Shown here one piece after another: positions 51,659 to 60,275 of a stretch of DNA of 64,000 nt. The DNA is from Candidatus Sulfopaludibacter sp. SbA3 (GTDB lineage Bacteria; Acidobacteriota; Terriglobia; Bryobacterales; Bryobacteraceae). The DNA is taken from contig CAMDCN010000001.1 in the NCBI GenBank assembly GCA_945890485.1, forward strand, positions 310,001 to 374,000. Direction: 5' to 3'. The notes below the pieces were generated by a model, which was not told the origin of the DNA, did no database searches, and saw only the letters and a list, made by a program, of their open reading frames with translations. The position numbers and the translations under genes were made by a program. Each line of letters opens with the position of its first letter. Position 1 is the first letter of the stretch.

Positions 51659-52482
51659 CGGCATCATTCCAGGGAGAACGCGGCGCATTCAGCGAGGAAG
51701 CAGCCCGCCTCCTGCTGGGGCCGGACGTGGAGGTGGTTCCCTGCCCCCGATTTCAACAGGTGTTCGAACGACTGGCCAGCGGGGAAGTCGATCGGGCGGT
51801 GGTACCGATTGAAAATACCCTTCATGGCTCGGTACACGAAAACTACGATCATCTCCTGAACTTTCACCTTCCCATTCGCAGAGAAGTGAATCTACGGATC
51901 GTGCACAACTTGATCAGCGCTCCAGAGATGACCTTCGCCAAGATCCGCAAGGTATACTCCCACCCGGTCGCGATCAACCAATGTTTACAGTTTTTCGCTG
52001 ACCATCCCGAGATCGAACGCGAGACCTACTACGACACGGCCGGCAGCGTCAAAATGATTATGGAGAATCGCCCCCCCGGCGTGGCGGCCATCGCCTCGGC
52101 CGCCGCGGCAGCGTTCTATGGCGCCAAAATTTTGAAGCGCTCGATAGAGGATGACCGCCGAAACTTCACTCGCTTCTTCCTCCTGTCCCGGCCTGGCGAG
52201 GCGGAACCGGAGGCGACCGTCCGGGAATGGAAAACCTCCATCGCCTTCACCCTCCGCAATGTTCCAGGCGCCTTGTTTCGCGCAATGTCCGCGTTCGCCT
52301 TAAGAGATTTGAGTTTGACCAAAATCGAATCGCGGCCTTTGCGTGGAAAGCCCTGGGAATATCTTTTTTACGCTGATTTCCTGGGACGCGCTGACGATCC
52401 GGTCTCGCAGCGGGCACTCAACCATCTGCAGGAATTTACCGATTCCTTTCAGCTCCTTGGCAGTTATCCGAAGAGCGCTTGA
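51634..52482 (+). CDS. pheA: Prephenate dehydratase
   Basis: This is a 282-residue enzyme that turns prephenate into phenylpyruvate for phenylalanine synthesis. The catalytic domain has 'ASFQGERGAFSEEAARLLLG', 'VPIENTLHGSVHENYDHL' and the 'RNFTRFFLL' TRF motif. The C-terminal ACT domain ('TLRNVPGALFRAMSAFALRD') contains ESRP, which is the phenylalanine-binding feedback site. There is no chorismate mutase domain. AGAGG is 7 nt before the ATG at 51634, overlapping the end of ubiX by 25 bp. Confidence 0.95.
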   Translation: MGRKQQPVTASFQGERGAFSEEAARLLLGPDVEVVPCPRFQQVFERLASGEVDRAVVPIENTLHGSVHENYDHLLNFHLPIRREVNLRIVHNLISAPEMTFAKIRKVYSHPVAINQCLQFFADHPEIERETYYDTAGSVKMIMENRPPGVAAIASAAAAAFYGAKILKRSIEDDRRNFTRFFLLSRPGEAEPEATVREWKTSIAFTLRNVPGALFRAMSAFALRDLSLTKIESRPLRGKPWEYLFYADFLGRADDPVSQRALNHLQEFTDSFQLLGSYPKSA

Positions 52483-52494
52483 GCCCAGAATTGT

Positions 52495-53436
52495 ATGAAC
52501 CATCCGGTGGAAGACTGCATTGTCATTGGCGCCGGCCTTGCCGGCTTGGCGGCCGCGAGAACGTTGGAGAATGCTGGACTGAGCGTGCTCCTCCTCGACA
52601 AAGGCCGCCGAGTGGGCGGCAGGATGGCATCCCGGCACTTTCAGGGTGCGCATTTCGATTATGGCGCGCAATTTTTCTCCGCTCGGGATCCGGAGTTCCG
52701 GCGTGTGATTGACGGCTTCCTGGGAACCGCTGTCGCGAGCCCCTGGTTCGACCGGGATGGCGAGACGCGCTACTGCTCGCCGTTAGGGATGAATGCCCTA
52801 CCCCAGTTCTTGGCTGATGGTTTGCGAATCCGATGCGAGGTGACGGTTGCCGCGATTCGTCGCGATCAGCATTTATGGCGCATTGTGACCGAGAATGGCG
52901 AGGTCTACTCGACCGAAATTCTAGTCCTCACAACGCCCGTTCCTCAAGCGCTTGATCTTTTGGAGTTTAGCGAGCAGGTGCGTAACGACTTGGGCGCCAT
53001 TGAGTATCATCGTTGCCTGGCCATAATGGCAGTTCTGGAGGGCGACTCCGCCATCCCCGCGCCGGGCTTTCTCCGGGTGACGCAGGAGCCGCTCCAAACG
53101 CTATCCGACAATCGACAGAAGGGCCTTGAAGGAGATGCCACGGGTGTGACGATCCTGGCCAGTCCCGCCTTCAGCCTGCTCCATTGGGATGTTCCGAAGG
53201 AGGAGGTTGCCAGCCAACTCCTGGCAGCCGCGGCGCCGTGGCTCGGGTCGCCTGTCACGCATTGGCGTTATCACCGTTGGCGCTACAGCCAGCCGGTGCA
53301 AACCTTCGACGGCCGATACTATGGCGTCGAAGGGAGCCCGCTCCTAGTCCTGGCGGGTGATGCCTTTGGCGGTCCTCGCGTGGAGGGCGCTTTCCTCTCT
53401 GGCATCGCCGCCGCGAACTGGCTGCTGGCAAAATAA
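52495..53436 (+). CDS. FAD-dependent amine oxidase-like protein (renalase-like)
   Basis: This is a 313-residue flavoprotein. The FAD motif is 'CIVIGAGLAGLAAARTLENA' at 8-27, followed by the amine-oxidase/renalase features 'LLDKGRRVGGRMASRHF' and 'HFDYGAQFFSARDPEFRRVI'. The C-terminal FAD region is 'PLLVLAGDAFGGPRVEGAFL'. Bacterial renalase relatives oxidise misreduced NAD(P)H isomers, but this group also has other roles. It starts 12 bp after pheA, probably in one operon. Its 3' end is 1 bp from the convergent hydrolase gene. Confidence 0.87.
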   Translation: MNHPVEDCIVIGAGLAGLAAARTLENAGLSVLLLDKGRRVGGRMASRHFQGAHFDYGAQFFSARDPEFRRVIDGFLGTAVASPWFDRDGETRYCSPLGMNALPQFLADGLRIRCEVTVAAIRRDQHLWRIVTENGEVYSTEILVLTTPVPQALDLLEFSEQVRNDLGAIEYHRCLAIMAVLEGDSAIPAPGFLRVTQEPLQTLSDNRQKGLEGDATGVTILASPAFSLLHWDVPKEEVASQLLAAAAPWLGSPVTHWRYHRWRYSQPVQTFDGRYYGVEGSPLLVLAGDAFGGPRVEGAFLSGIAAANWLLAK

Positions 53437-53437
53437 A

Positions 53438-55081
53438 TTATTCGATGACGGCCAAGCTCGCCACGGTTCGCGGCCCCATCCGAAGCTCGTTCACCATCGC
53501 GCCGCTCGGATCGATCTCCAGGAGCCTCCGGCCGGTGTAGTCGCTAATCAGCAAATTGCCGTTCGGGAACATCGCGATACCCGAGGCCCAACCCATCTTA
53601 ATATCGCTCTTGCTTCCACCGATGGACCGAACCACGGCACCCTGGGGATTGACGACCACAACTTCACCCGGATCCGAGAGGCTCAAAATGGTGTTCCCAT
53701 CGGCAAGCCGCAAAGCCTGATACAAGCGGCGTTTGTCCTTTTCGGGGGCTTGCCATTCCCAGATCTGCTTGCCGTCTTTACTGATCTCGATGACCTTTGC
53801 GACCGCCTCAACGCAAATCAGAGTCGTTCCCGCGGTGGTTCGCCGCACGTTACGCATCCGCATGTTGGCCAGATCATCGGACGTATAGTTCCACACCCGA
53901 TTGCCGCCCTTATCGACCTCCATCACCCGGCCTGCTTTTGCGTCGCCGATTAAGGTATTTCCATTGGGCAAGCGTTGGGCAGCCAGCGGATGTTCGAGAC
54001 CGTCGCAGCACTCCCAGACACGTTTCCCGAACCGGTCCACCTCGTACACTTTTTTCTCCGGGGCGACCGTATACAGAATGTTGCCACCTGGCAGCGGCTG
54101 CGCGTCGTGCCCACGGCCATTGGGCAGGCGGAGGTACTCCTTGCCGCTTGGCCAATCCATAAGCACCACTTCGCCTTTCATCCCGTGGTCCGAGATCAAA
54201 ATCTTCCGTTGAGCCGCGGGACGCAGCTGCTTCTCGAACCAGGCCATCAAGCGAGCCTCCGCCCGAGCGAGATCCGCATCCTTGAATCCGTGGCCGGCCC
54301 CCTCGATGGTCTCCAATTCGTGAACCGCCCCGGCGGCCTTCATGCGTTCGTCCAACCACCGGCTCTGCTCATAGGCGACGTAGGTGTCCTTTGTGCCGTG
54401 TACGGTCAGAATGGGCGGCGCATGCGGAGTGACATAGTACAAAGGACTGGCGACGAGATGCTGTTTGCGATTGTGGGCCAAATCGTTGCCGATCCACTGG
54501 GGCAGAACATCTTTGGCATCCACACTGGCATCGTAAGATTTTGTGAAGTCGGTCGGTCCGTAAAAATTAACAACTGCTTGCACCTTACTCGATTGATCGA
54601 GGTTTTGGCCAGTGCCATCGAAAGAGGACATCTCGCCGGTGAGTCCCAACATGAGAGCCAGGTGGCCGCCGGCGGAGCCGCCGGTAGTTCCAATGTGATC
54701 TGGATTGAGATCGTACTTCCGAGCGTTTGCCCGCAGAAACCGTACGGCTGCCTTGGCGTCTTCCACTGCTGCCGGAAACTGGTGCCGGGGGGCTAGACGA
54801 TAGGAAGCAGTGGCCGCAACAAACCCTTTTTGGGCCAATTTGATGCAAAGGCGGTGGTAGCTCGCCCGGGATCCGGCGCGGAATCCGCCGCCATGAATCG
54901 CCAGAACCGCGGGGTGCGGGCCGCCACCCTTCGGCCGGAATATGTCCATCGCCACCCGTTCGCCCACTCGGGAATATTCGACGTCAAAGTCGAGCACCAC
55001 GTCGTCCGGCACCACGGGAGGAATCGGCTTCGGGGGTTGAGCGAAAGCCAAAGTGGCAACGAAAAAGACGGCGAGGCGCAT
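53438..55081 (-). CDS. Secreted alpha/beta-hydrolase fused to an NHL/PQQ-like propeller
   Basis: This is a 547-residue exported protein with a signal peptide (MRLAVFFVATLAFA). Residues 25-290 form an alpha/beta-hydrolase of the HSL/BD-FAE type, with HGGGF (63-67) as the oxyanion hole, S136 in GGSAGG, D232 in 'HGTKDTYV' and H264 in 'GAGHGF'. Residues 295-547 form a beta-propeller with repeats of the type 'LPNGNTLIGDA' and 'LADGNTILSL'. It likely cleaves an ester outside the cytoplasm, possibly of plant-polymer origin. The start at 55081 leaves out six upstream codons without a signal. Confidence 0.85.
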   Translation of the reverse strand: MRLAVFFVATLAFAQPPKPIPPVVPDDVVLDFDVEYSRVGERVAMDIFRPKGGGPHPAVLAIHGGGFRAGSRASYHRLCIKLAQKGFVAATASYRLAPRHQFPAAVEDAKAAVRFLRANARKYDLNPDHIGTTGGSAGGHLALMLGLTGEMSSFDGTGQNLDQSSKVQAVVNFYGPTDFTKSYDASVDAKDVLPQWIGNDLAHNRKQHLVASPLYYVTPHAPPILTVHGTKDTYVAYEQSRWLDERMKAAGAVHELETIEGAGHGFKDADLARAEARLMAWFEKQLRPAAQRKILISDHGMKGEVVLMDWPSGKEYLRLPNGRGHDAQPLPGGNILYTVAPEKKVYEVDRFGKRVWECCDGLEHPLAAQRLPNGNTLIGDAKAGRVMEVDKGGNRVWNYTSDDLANMRMRNVRRTTAGTTLICVEAVAKVIEISKDGKQIWEWQAPEKDKRRLYQALRLADGNTILSLSDPGEVVVVNPQGAVVRSIGGSKSDIKMGWASGIAMFPNGNLLISDYTGRRLLEIDPSGAMVNELRMGPRTVASLAVIE

Positions 55082-55150
55082 GACTTCGCACGATATCACA
55101 GAAATCGCATAGTTTCTTCGCTCTGCCGCGGTTCGTCCACGGTTGGCCCG

Positions 55151-55179
55151 TTGACACTTCGATTTAGGTCCCCTATACT
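55151..55179 (+). promoter_or_regulatory. Sigma70-type promoter of rpsA
   Basis: TTGACA (55151-55156), a 17-bp spacer and TATACT (55174-55179) form one of the best promoter matches in the window. It starts a leader of about 115 nt in front of rpsA. Confidence 0.75.
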
Positions 55180-55195
55180 TCTGAAGTATCTGATC

Positions 55196-55221
55196 CCCAA
55201 CGCTTTATTGTTTTCGTTGGG
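55196..55221 (+). promoter_or_regulatory. Hairpin in the rpsA leader
   Basis: A 7-bp stem, CCCAACG / CGTTGGG (55196-55202 and 55215-55221), with a 12-nt U-rich loop is followed by ATATTTTC. It could act in S1 autoregulation or weak attenuation. Such control is known for E. coli rpsA, but the sequence relation is not shown. Confidence 0.4.
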
Positions 55222-55301
55222 ATATTTTCAAACTCGGCAGGCTGGTTGGCAGTGTTCCACGGGATAGCACACTGTTTACACGCCCCGCCCGGAGAGATGG
55301 C

Positions 55302-57146
55302 ATGGGACTTAACCCCGACAGTCTGACACCGAACGATCCCGTTTCCGGTGCTGAAAATCGCCCGGCCCCCGGGCCTGCCGCCGTCCCGGAGTTGCCGGGT
55401 CAACCCTCTACGGGTCCGGAGGTCGTCGAGGAGGAGGAAGAAACCTTCTCCATGGACGATGTGCTGGCGAGCGAAGGACTCGACGAGTACGGACAATATG
55501 CGATGCCCGAAGACGGCGAAGTCCTGCGGGGCTACGTCGTTAAGGTCACGGATAAAGAAGTCCTCGTAGATATCGGCGCGAAATCCGAAGGCGCTCTGCC
55601 GATATCGCAGTTGCCCACGGTCGATGGCAAGATTACCGTCAAACCGGGCGATACCCTCGAGGTTATCGTCGAGCGCGGCCAACTGACGCCTGAAGGCTAT
55701 GTGATGCTCTCGCACCACAAAGCCTCGAACAACAAGGCGTGGGACGCACTCGATGAAGCGTTGAAGAACAACGAGATCATCACCGGCAAGGTAACTGGCC
55801 GGACCAAGGGCGGTCTGATGGTGGATGTGGGTGTCGAAGCCTTCATGCCCGGTTCTCAGGTGGACGTGCGTCCGGTCTACAACGTCGAAGGGTTTATCGG
55901 CCAGGAGATCCCGGTCCGTGTCGTCAAGCTCAATCGGCGGCGGGGCAACGTGGTCGTCTCTCGCAAGATGGCGATTGAGGAAGACGTCAACGCGAAGAAA
56001 TCAGTATTGCTGGACCAGGTTCATGAGGGCGGCGACGTTCGCGGAACCGTGAAGAACCTCACCGAATATGGTGCGTTTATCGACCTCGGTGGAATTGACG
56101 GCTTGCTGCACGTAAGCGACATGAGCCACGGCAGAGTGACGCATCCGAGCGAAGTGGTGCAGGTCGGGCTCGAGTTGACGCTCCGCGTTCTGAAGTTTGA
56201 CCGGGAAAAGGAACGGATTTCCCTCGGCTTGAAGCAGATGCTGCCGGATCCGTGGGAGACCGTACTCGAGCGTTATCAGCCCGGCACGCGAGTCATCGGC
56301 CGCGTCGTCAGCGTGACAGATTACGGCTCGTTTGTAGAGTTGGAAGCCGGTGTTGAAGGACTCATTCACATCTCCGAAATGACTTGGTCCCGGCGAATGA
56401 AACATCCGTCGAAGGTCGTCAAGCCGGGCGATCAGGTGGAAAGCGTTGTGCTTGAGGTGAAATCGCGGGACCGCCGGATTTCGCTGGGCATAAAGCAATT
56501 GGAAGCGGATCCATGGACGACGGTAGCCGCGCGTTATGCCATCGGCAGTGTGGTCGAAGGCCGGGTGCGCAAGTTGTCGGACTTCGGGGCTTTCATTGAG
56601 ATCGAAGAGGGCATCGACGGCTTGGTGCATGTCTCGGACCTCTCGTGGACCAAGCACATTAAGCACCCCTCGGAACTTCTCAAGAAGGGTCAAATCGTGC
56701 AAGCGGTGATTCTGCAGATCGACGCTCCCACGCGTCGGCTCTCCCTAGGCATGAAGCAATTGCAGCCGGATGCTTGGGAGTCGTTCTTCCAGTCCCATCA
56801 GGTGGGCGACTTGGTCAAGGGGCGCGTTTGCCGGGCGTCTACGTTTGGGATGTTCGTTGAAGTGGCTCCGGGAGTGGAAGCGCTTTGCCATAACTCGGAG
56901 GTTCCTGGCTTCCAACGCGGACAGGAGACCAAAGGGCCAGCTCTGCCGGTGAACGAAGAGTACGTATTTAAAGTGATTCGCCTGAACGTCGGCGAGAAGA
57001 AAATCGGCTTAAGCCTGAAGGCGGTAGCCGAGGACGAAGAGAAGAACCGCCTGGCGGACTACCAGAAGCAAGCCGCCGCGGCAACGTCGACGATTGAGGA
57101 GGCGCTTCGCAATGATGAGGCCGCACCGGCGGCAGACGGCGAATAG
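55302..57146 (+). CDS. rpsA: 30S ribosomal protein S1
   Basis: This is a 614-residue protein with six S1 RNA-binding domains. They begin near residues 69 ('GEVLRGYVVKVTDKEVLVDI'), 150 ('GKVTGRTKGGLMVDVGVE'), 240 ('GTVKNLTEYGAFIDLGGIDG'), 325 ('GRVVSVTDYGSFVELEAGVE'), 415 ('GRVRKLSDFGAFIEIEEGID') and 500 ('GRVCRASTFGMFVEVAPGVE'). The N-terminus has an acidic, Pro-rich extension of about 60 residues. S1 brings mRNA to the 30S subunit. The HU-like gene follows, 23 bp later, as in many bacteria. Confidence 0.96.
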   Translation: MGLNPDSLTPNDPVSGAENRPAPGPAAVPELPGQPSTGPEVVEEEEETFSMDDVLASEGLDEYGQYAMPEDGEVLRGYVVKVTDKEVLVDIGAKSEGALPISQLPTVDGKITVKPGDTLEVIVERGQLTPEGYVMLSHHKASNNKAWDALDEALKNNEIITGKVTGRTKGGLMVDVGVEAFMPGSQVDVRPVYNVEGFIGQEIPVRVVKLNRRRGNVVVSRKMAIEEDVNAKKSVLLDQVHEGGDVRGTVKNLTEYGAFIDLGGIDGLLHVSDMSHGRVTHPSEVVQVGLELTLRVLKFDREKERISLGLKQMLPDPWETVLERYQPGTRVIGRVVSVTDYGSFVELEAGVEGLIHISEMTWSRRMKHPSKVVKPGDQVESVVLEVKSRDRRISLGIKQLEADPWTTVAARYAIGSVVEGRVRKLSDFGAFIEIEEGIDGLVHVSDLSWTKHIKHPSELLKKGQIVQAVILQIDAPTRRLSLGMKQLQPDAWESFFQSHQVGDLVKGRVCRASTFGMFVEVAPGVEALCHNSEVPGFQRGQETKGPALPVNEEYVFKVIRLNVGEKKIGLSLKAVAEDEEKNRLADYQKQAAAATSTIEEALRNDEAAPAADGE

Positions 57147-57169
57147 CGTCGAGGAGACCTTCGAATTTT

Positions 57170-57487
57170 ATGGCAATGACGAAAGCGGATTTGATCGAAG
57201 AGGTGTCGAAAGTGGTGGAGATGACCCGGAAGGATTCCGAGGTGATCGTCGAAGCCATTTTTGACAGTGTTGTGCGCAGTTTGCGACAAGGGGACAAGAT
57301 CGAAATCCGTGGCTTTGGGAGTTTTCGTACCCGGCAACGGCAGCCTAGGGTCGGCCGGAATCCGAAGACGGGTGCGCGCGTCGAGGTGCCGGCTAAGCGT
57401 ATTCCGTACTTCAAACCGTCGAAAGAGTTGAAGGATATCGTCAACGGCGGGGAAAGCTCCGACGATTTCGACCACGACGACGAATAG
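57170..57487 (+). CDS. HU/IHF-family DNA-bending protein
   Basis: This is a 105-residue HU/IHF protein: 'TKADLIEEVSKVVEMTRKDS', 'IEIRGFGSFRTRQRQPRVGR', then the 'NPKTGARVEVPAKRIPYFKP' DNA-binding arm with its intercalating Pro, and an acidic tail. It bends and packs DNA. Its place after rpsA recalls ihfB in Proteobacteria, but the sequence alone does not split HU from IHF. GAGGAG lies upstream; the first of two close ATG codons was used. Confidence 0.92.
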   Translation: MAMTKADLIEEVSKVVEMTRKDSEVIVEAIFDSVVRSLRQGDKIEIRGFGSFRTRQRQPRVGRNPKTGARVEVPAKRIPYFKPSKELKDIVNGGESSDDFDHDDE

Positions 57488-57498
57488 ATGGGATCGGG

Positions 57499-57990
57499 AT
57501 GGACCGTCTTTGGAGTCCGTGGCGCTATCAGTACGTGAGCAGCGGGCCTGCTCCTTCCGGCTGCGTGTTTTGCCGGAAAGCTGAGGTTGGAAAGGAGGAG
57601 GAAAACTTAGTTCTGCATCGCGGGGCGCATTGTTACGTCCTGCTGAACTTGTATCCCTATACCAACGGCCATTTGATGATTGCTCCCTACGAGCACGTCG
57701 ATACGTTGTCTGGTGCTTCGGTAGCTGCCGCCACGGAAATGATGGAGCTGGCCAGAATCGCCGAGAAGGCGCTCCGGCAGGTGTATCAACCGGGCGGTAT
57801 CAACTTGGGGATGAATCTGGGTGAGTGTGCCGGGGCCGGAGTCGCGGGCCACATTCACATGCATATGCTGCCCCGATGGTTCGGTGACGCCAATTTTATG
57901 TCGGTGGTAGGCGAGACCCGAGTTTTGATGGAAGAGCTTCCGGTAACGTGGAAGCGTCTGCGGGAAGCGTTGGCGACGCTTACTTCTTAG
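57499..57990 (+). CDS. HIT-family nucleotide hydrolase/phosphorylase
   Basis: This is a 163-residue HIT-domain protein with the triad H118-I-H120-M-H122 in 'GHIHMHMLPRW'. The N-terminus 'MDRLWSPWRYQYV' and 'GCVFCRK' (a zinc-site-like CxxC) match bacterial Ap4A phosphorylase-like HIT proteins. It probably splits dinucleoside polyphosphates or AMP conjugates, with H120 as the nucleophile. It starts 11 bp after the HU gene and overlaps the convergent TPR gene at the 3' end. Confidence 0.9.
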   Translation: MDRLWSPWRYQYVSSGPAPSGCVFCRKAEVGKEEENLVLHRGAHCYVLLNLYPYTNGHLMIAPYEHVDTLSGASVAAATEMMELARIAEKALRQVYQPGGINLGMNLGECAGAGVAGHIHMHMLPRWFGDANFMSVVGETRVLMEELPVTWKRLREALATLTS

Positions 57991-58885
57991 CCGGGGCGCA
58001 GAGCCCTTTCGCCAGGTCCGTCTCGGCCCCTATCAGCCCGAAGGCGCTCCAGTTCTCTTCATTGACGATTCGCTGCAGGAGCTCGCAGGCGCGCTCGGTT
58101 CGCCCTTCCAGCTTATGAAAAACCGCGACGCCGTAGCCGATCGTGGAGATGGCATTGGCATTGTGCGGGTTTTCGAGGGCCTGTGCTTCCGTCCGTAACC
58201 CTTTATAGAAAAGCAACGCTTTCAGATAGGAGGTGTTCTCCTTCACCGTCATCGATTCAGTGATCCGTTCGAGCAACTGTTTTGCCTCCGGCTGCTTCCC
58301 TGCCCTACGGAGTGCGCGGTAGGTCCAATCGGTTAGCGCAACGCGGGAGTCGTCATCGAGTGCATAGCAACTCCTCCAGCCCTCGGGCATCCCCCGTAGA
58401 AAGTCTGGCTTCGCCTTGTCGCCCATCGCCAGACAGCGATTGTACTCACGCGCGGCATGGTTGTAGTCGCCCCGCAGGTAGTAGGCGAGCCCTAAGTGGT
58501 AGGCAACATCGAAGCTGGCAGGAGCAAGTTCGGCTGCCGTCTTCAAGTCGACTAACGCCGCATCGAAGCGGCGAATAGAGATGAGCCGATGACCACGAAA
58601 GCGCGGGAAACGCACGTCTTCCGGAAACGCCTGCATCCCACGGGTGTAAATCGGAATCGACTCAGCGAAACGAAGAAACTGGTCGCGCGCTCGGGCCGCA
58701 CCCAACAATAGATCCGCCTTTTCGCCCCCATCGAGCAGCGCCTTGTCTGCCTTCGCGATGACGCCAGTGGAATCGGGCCGGGCAAAATAGGCTTTCCCAA
58801 GGGGGGAATAGACTTCGGGTTCCGTTCGCTGCGCGAACGAACCGAGCGAACACAGAATACCGAGCCAGAGCCATCTCCCTTGCAT
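57980..58885 (-). CDS. Secreted TPR-containing protein
   Basis: This is a 301-codon gene for a protein with a signal peptide (MQGRWLWLGILCSLGSFAQ) and TPR-like helices: 'AAELAPASFDVAYHLGLAYY', 'RGDYNHAAREYNRCLAMGDK', 'RRAGKQPEAKQLLERITESM'. The start at 58885 excludes an N-terminal extension without conserved features. Family and function are unknown, but the pattern fits the other exported TPR proteins at 44995 and 60272. Its 3' end overlaps the HIT gene by 11 bp. Confidence 0.78.
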   Translation of the reverse strand: MQGRWLWLGILCSLGSFAQRTEPEVYSPLGKAYFARPDSTGVIAKADKALLDGGEKADLLLGAARARDQFLRFAESIPIYTRGMQAFPEDVRFPRFRGHRLISIRRFDAALVDLKTAAELAPASFDVAYHLGLAYYLRGDYNHAAREYNRCLAMGDKAKPDFLRGMPEGWRSCYALDDDSRVALTDWTYRALRRAGKQPEAKQLLERITESMTVKENTSYLKALLFYKGLRTEAQALENPHNANAISTIGYGVAVFHKLEGRTERACELLQRIVNEENWSAFGLIGAETDLAKGLCAPAKK

Positions 58886-59021
58886 TGTCTCTTTAGACTC
58901 TACCCGATATTGTTCCGCCTTGGGTATCAGAGCGGTTGTTGATGTGTTTAAATAGTCGCAATCTGGTTTGGGTTCCAACGCGGGCAGTCAGGGGTGACGG
59001 CCGGCGACGGGAAAGTTTGTA

Positions 59022-60275
59022 ATGGGAATGAATACTACCGCTTGGCGATCGCCCTGGCTGTGGCTGGGATTGTTTTGTTTAGGTCTGTTGACGTACGGCC
59101 GCGCATTGACGCTGCCACTGATGAGCGATGACTACCTGCAGATCCAGCTCGGCCGGGACTATGGCCCGCTCTCGCAGTGGCCAGCGCTAGCTAATGACGC
59201 CCTATATCGGTGCCGAGCGACATCAATCGTTCTGACCAACTGGACCCAGCATACGCTCGGGTTGGATCCCATCTGGTATAACCTCACCGGCCTGTTCATT
59301 CACTTTGTGAACTGTTGCCTGGTCGTCAGCCTGGGGATTTGGCGGCCCATCGGCTTCGTTTCGTCAATTCCCGCCGCGTGCATCTTTGCGTTTCTCGAAC
59401 GGCCGCACGAAGCGGTCATCTGGTACGCCGCGTTGCCCGAATTGTTGGTGTTCACGTTCACGATCGCGGCATTGGTAGCGTGGATTCAGCACTGCCAAAC
59501 CGGGCGCTGGTCCTGGTTCGCGGCGAGTAGCATAGCGTTTGCGCTTGCCCTGCTTTCGAAGGAATCGTCGGTTGTCTTCGTGCCACTCGCGTTTCTGATC
59601 GCTGGCTGGCGGCGCGAGCTTTGGATACGCTTGGCTCCGGCGGTAGCCGTCTCCCTTTGGTACTTCCTCTCCATTCACGGCGCGCGCGATACGCATCTGC
59701 ATTTCAACGATGGAACGTTTTCGCTCTCCGCCCCCTTCTGGACCACGGAACTCCGCACCATCGCCCGGCTGCTTGGCGTTTGGGGCGCGGCGGCCCTGAT
59801 CATCCTGATTGCCTGGAAGCGCGATTGGCAGTTTCTCGCTGGATGCTTCGTCTGGATGGTGATTACGTTGCTCCCCTACAGCTTCCTGACCTATCAAGGG
59901 ATGGCGCCGAGCCGGCATACGTACCTGGCGGCGGTCGGTCAAGCCTTTCTGGTTGCGGCCGCCTGGCTGACATTGCGGGAGCGGTTTCCCCGCCACCCCC
60001 GCTGGTTGGCCGCGATCGCAATAGTCTGCGTACTCCAACAGGCCTCCTACATCTGGAGCTATAAACATAATCAGTTCGTCGAGCGCGCCATGCCGACCGA
60101 GCGGTTGCTCGCCGCCGCGAAGGGCCACCGGGGCGCCATCCAGGTCCGTTGCTTTCCGTACCCCCGCGTGGTCGCCGAACTCGCCCTCTTGGTAACAGCA
60201 GCGCCAGGAGTCTGGCTCGCCAAAGAGAACGAAGCGGCGCCGTTCGAACTCGACTTCTGCGCTAAGCCTGACTAA
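59022..60275 (+). CDS. GT-C-like polytopic membrane protein
   Basis: This is a 417-residue membrane protein with about ten transmembrane helices and the early motif 'LPLMSDDYLQIQLGRDY', where the DD pair mimics the acidic residues of GT-C glycosyltransferases. 'SIVLTNWTQHTLGLDPIWYN' and 'HEAVIWYAALPELLVFTF' resemble the N-terminal half of the protein at 14110-15894. It lacks that protein's C-terminal domain. It may transfer sugars from a lipid carrier outside the membrane. Its 3' end overlaps the convergent TPR gene by 4 bp. Confidence 0.78.
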   Translation: MGMNTTAWRSPWLWLGLFCLGLLTYGRALTLPLMSDDYLQIQLGRDYGPLSQWPALANDALYRCRATSIVLTNWTQHTLGLDPIWYNLTGLFIHFVNCCLVVSLGIWRPIGFVSSIPAACIFAFLERPHEAVIWYAALPELLVFTFTIAALVAWIQHCQTGRWSWFAASSIAFALALLSKESSVVFVPLAFLIAGWRRELWIRLAPAVAVSLWYFLSIHGARDTHLHFNDGTFSLSAPFWTTELRTIARLLGVWGAAALIILIAWKRDWQFLAGCFVWMVITLLPYSFLTYQGMAPSRHTYLAAVGQAFLVAAAWLTLRERFPRHPRWLAAIAIVCVLQQASYIWSYKHNQFVERAMPTERLLAAAKGHRGAIQVRCFPYPRVVAELALLVTAAPGVWLAKENEAAPFELDFCAKPD

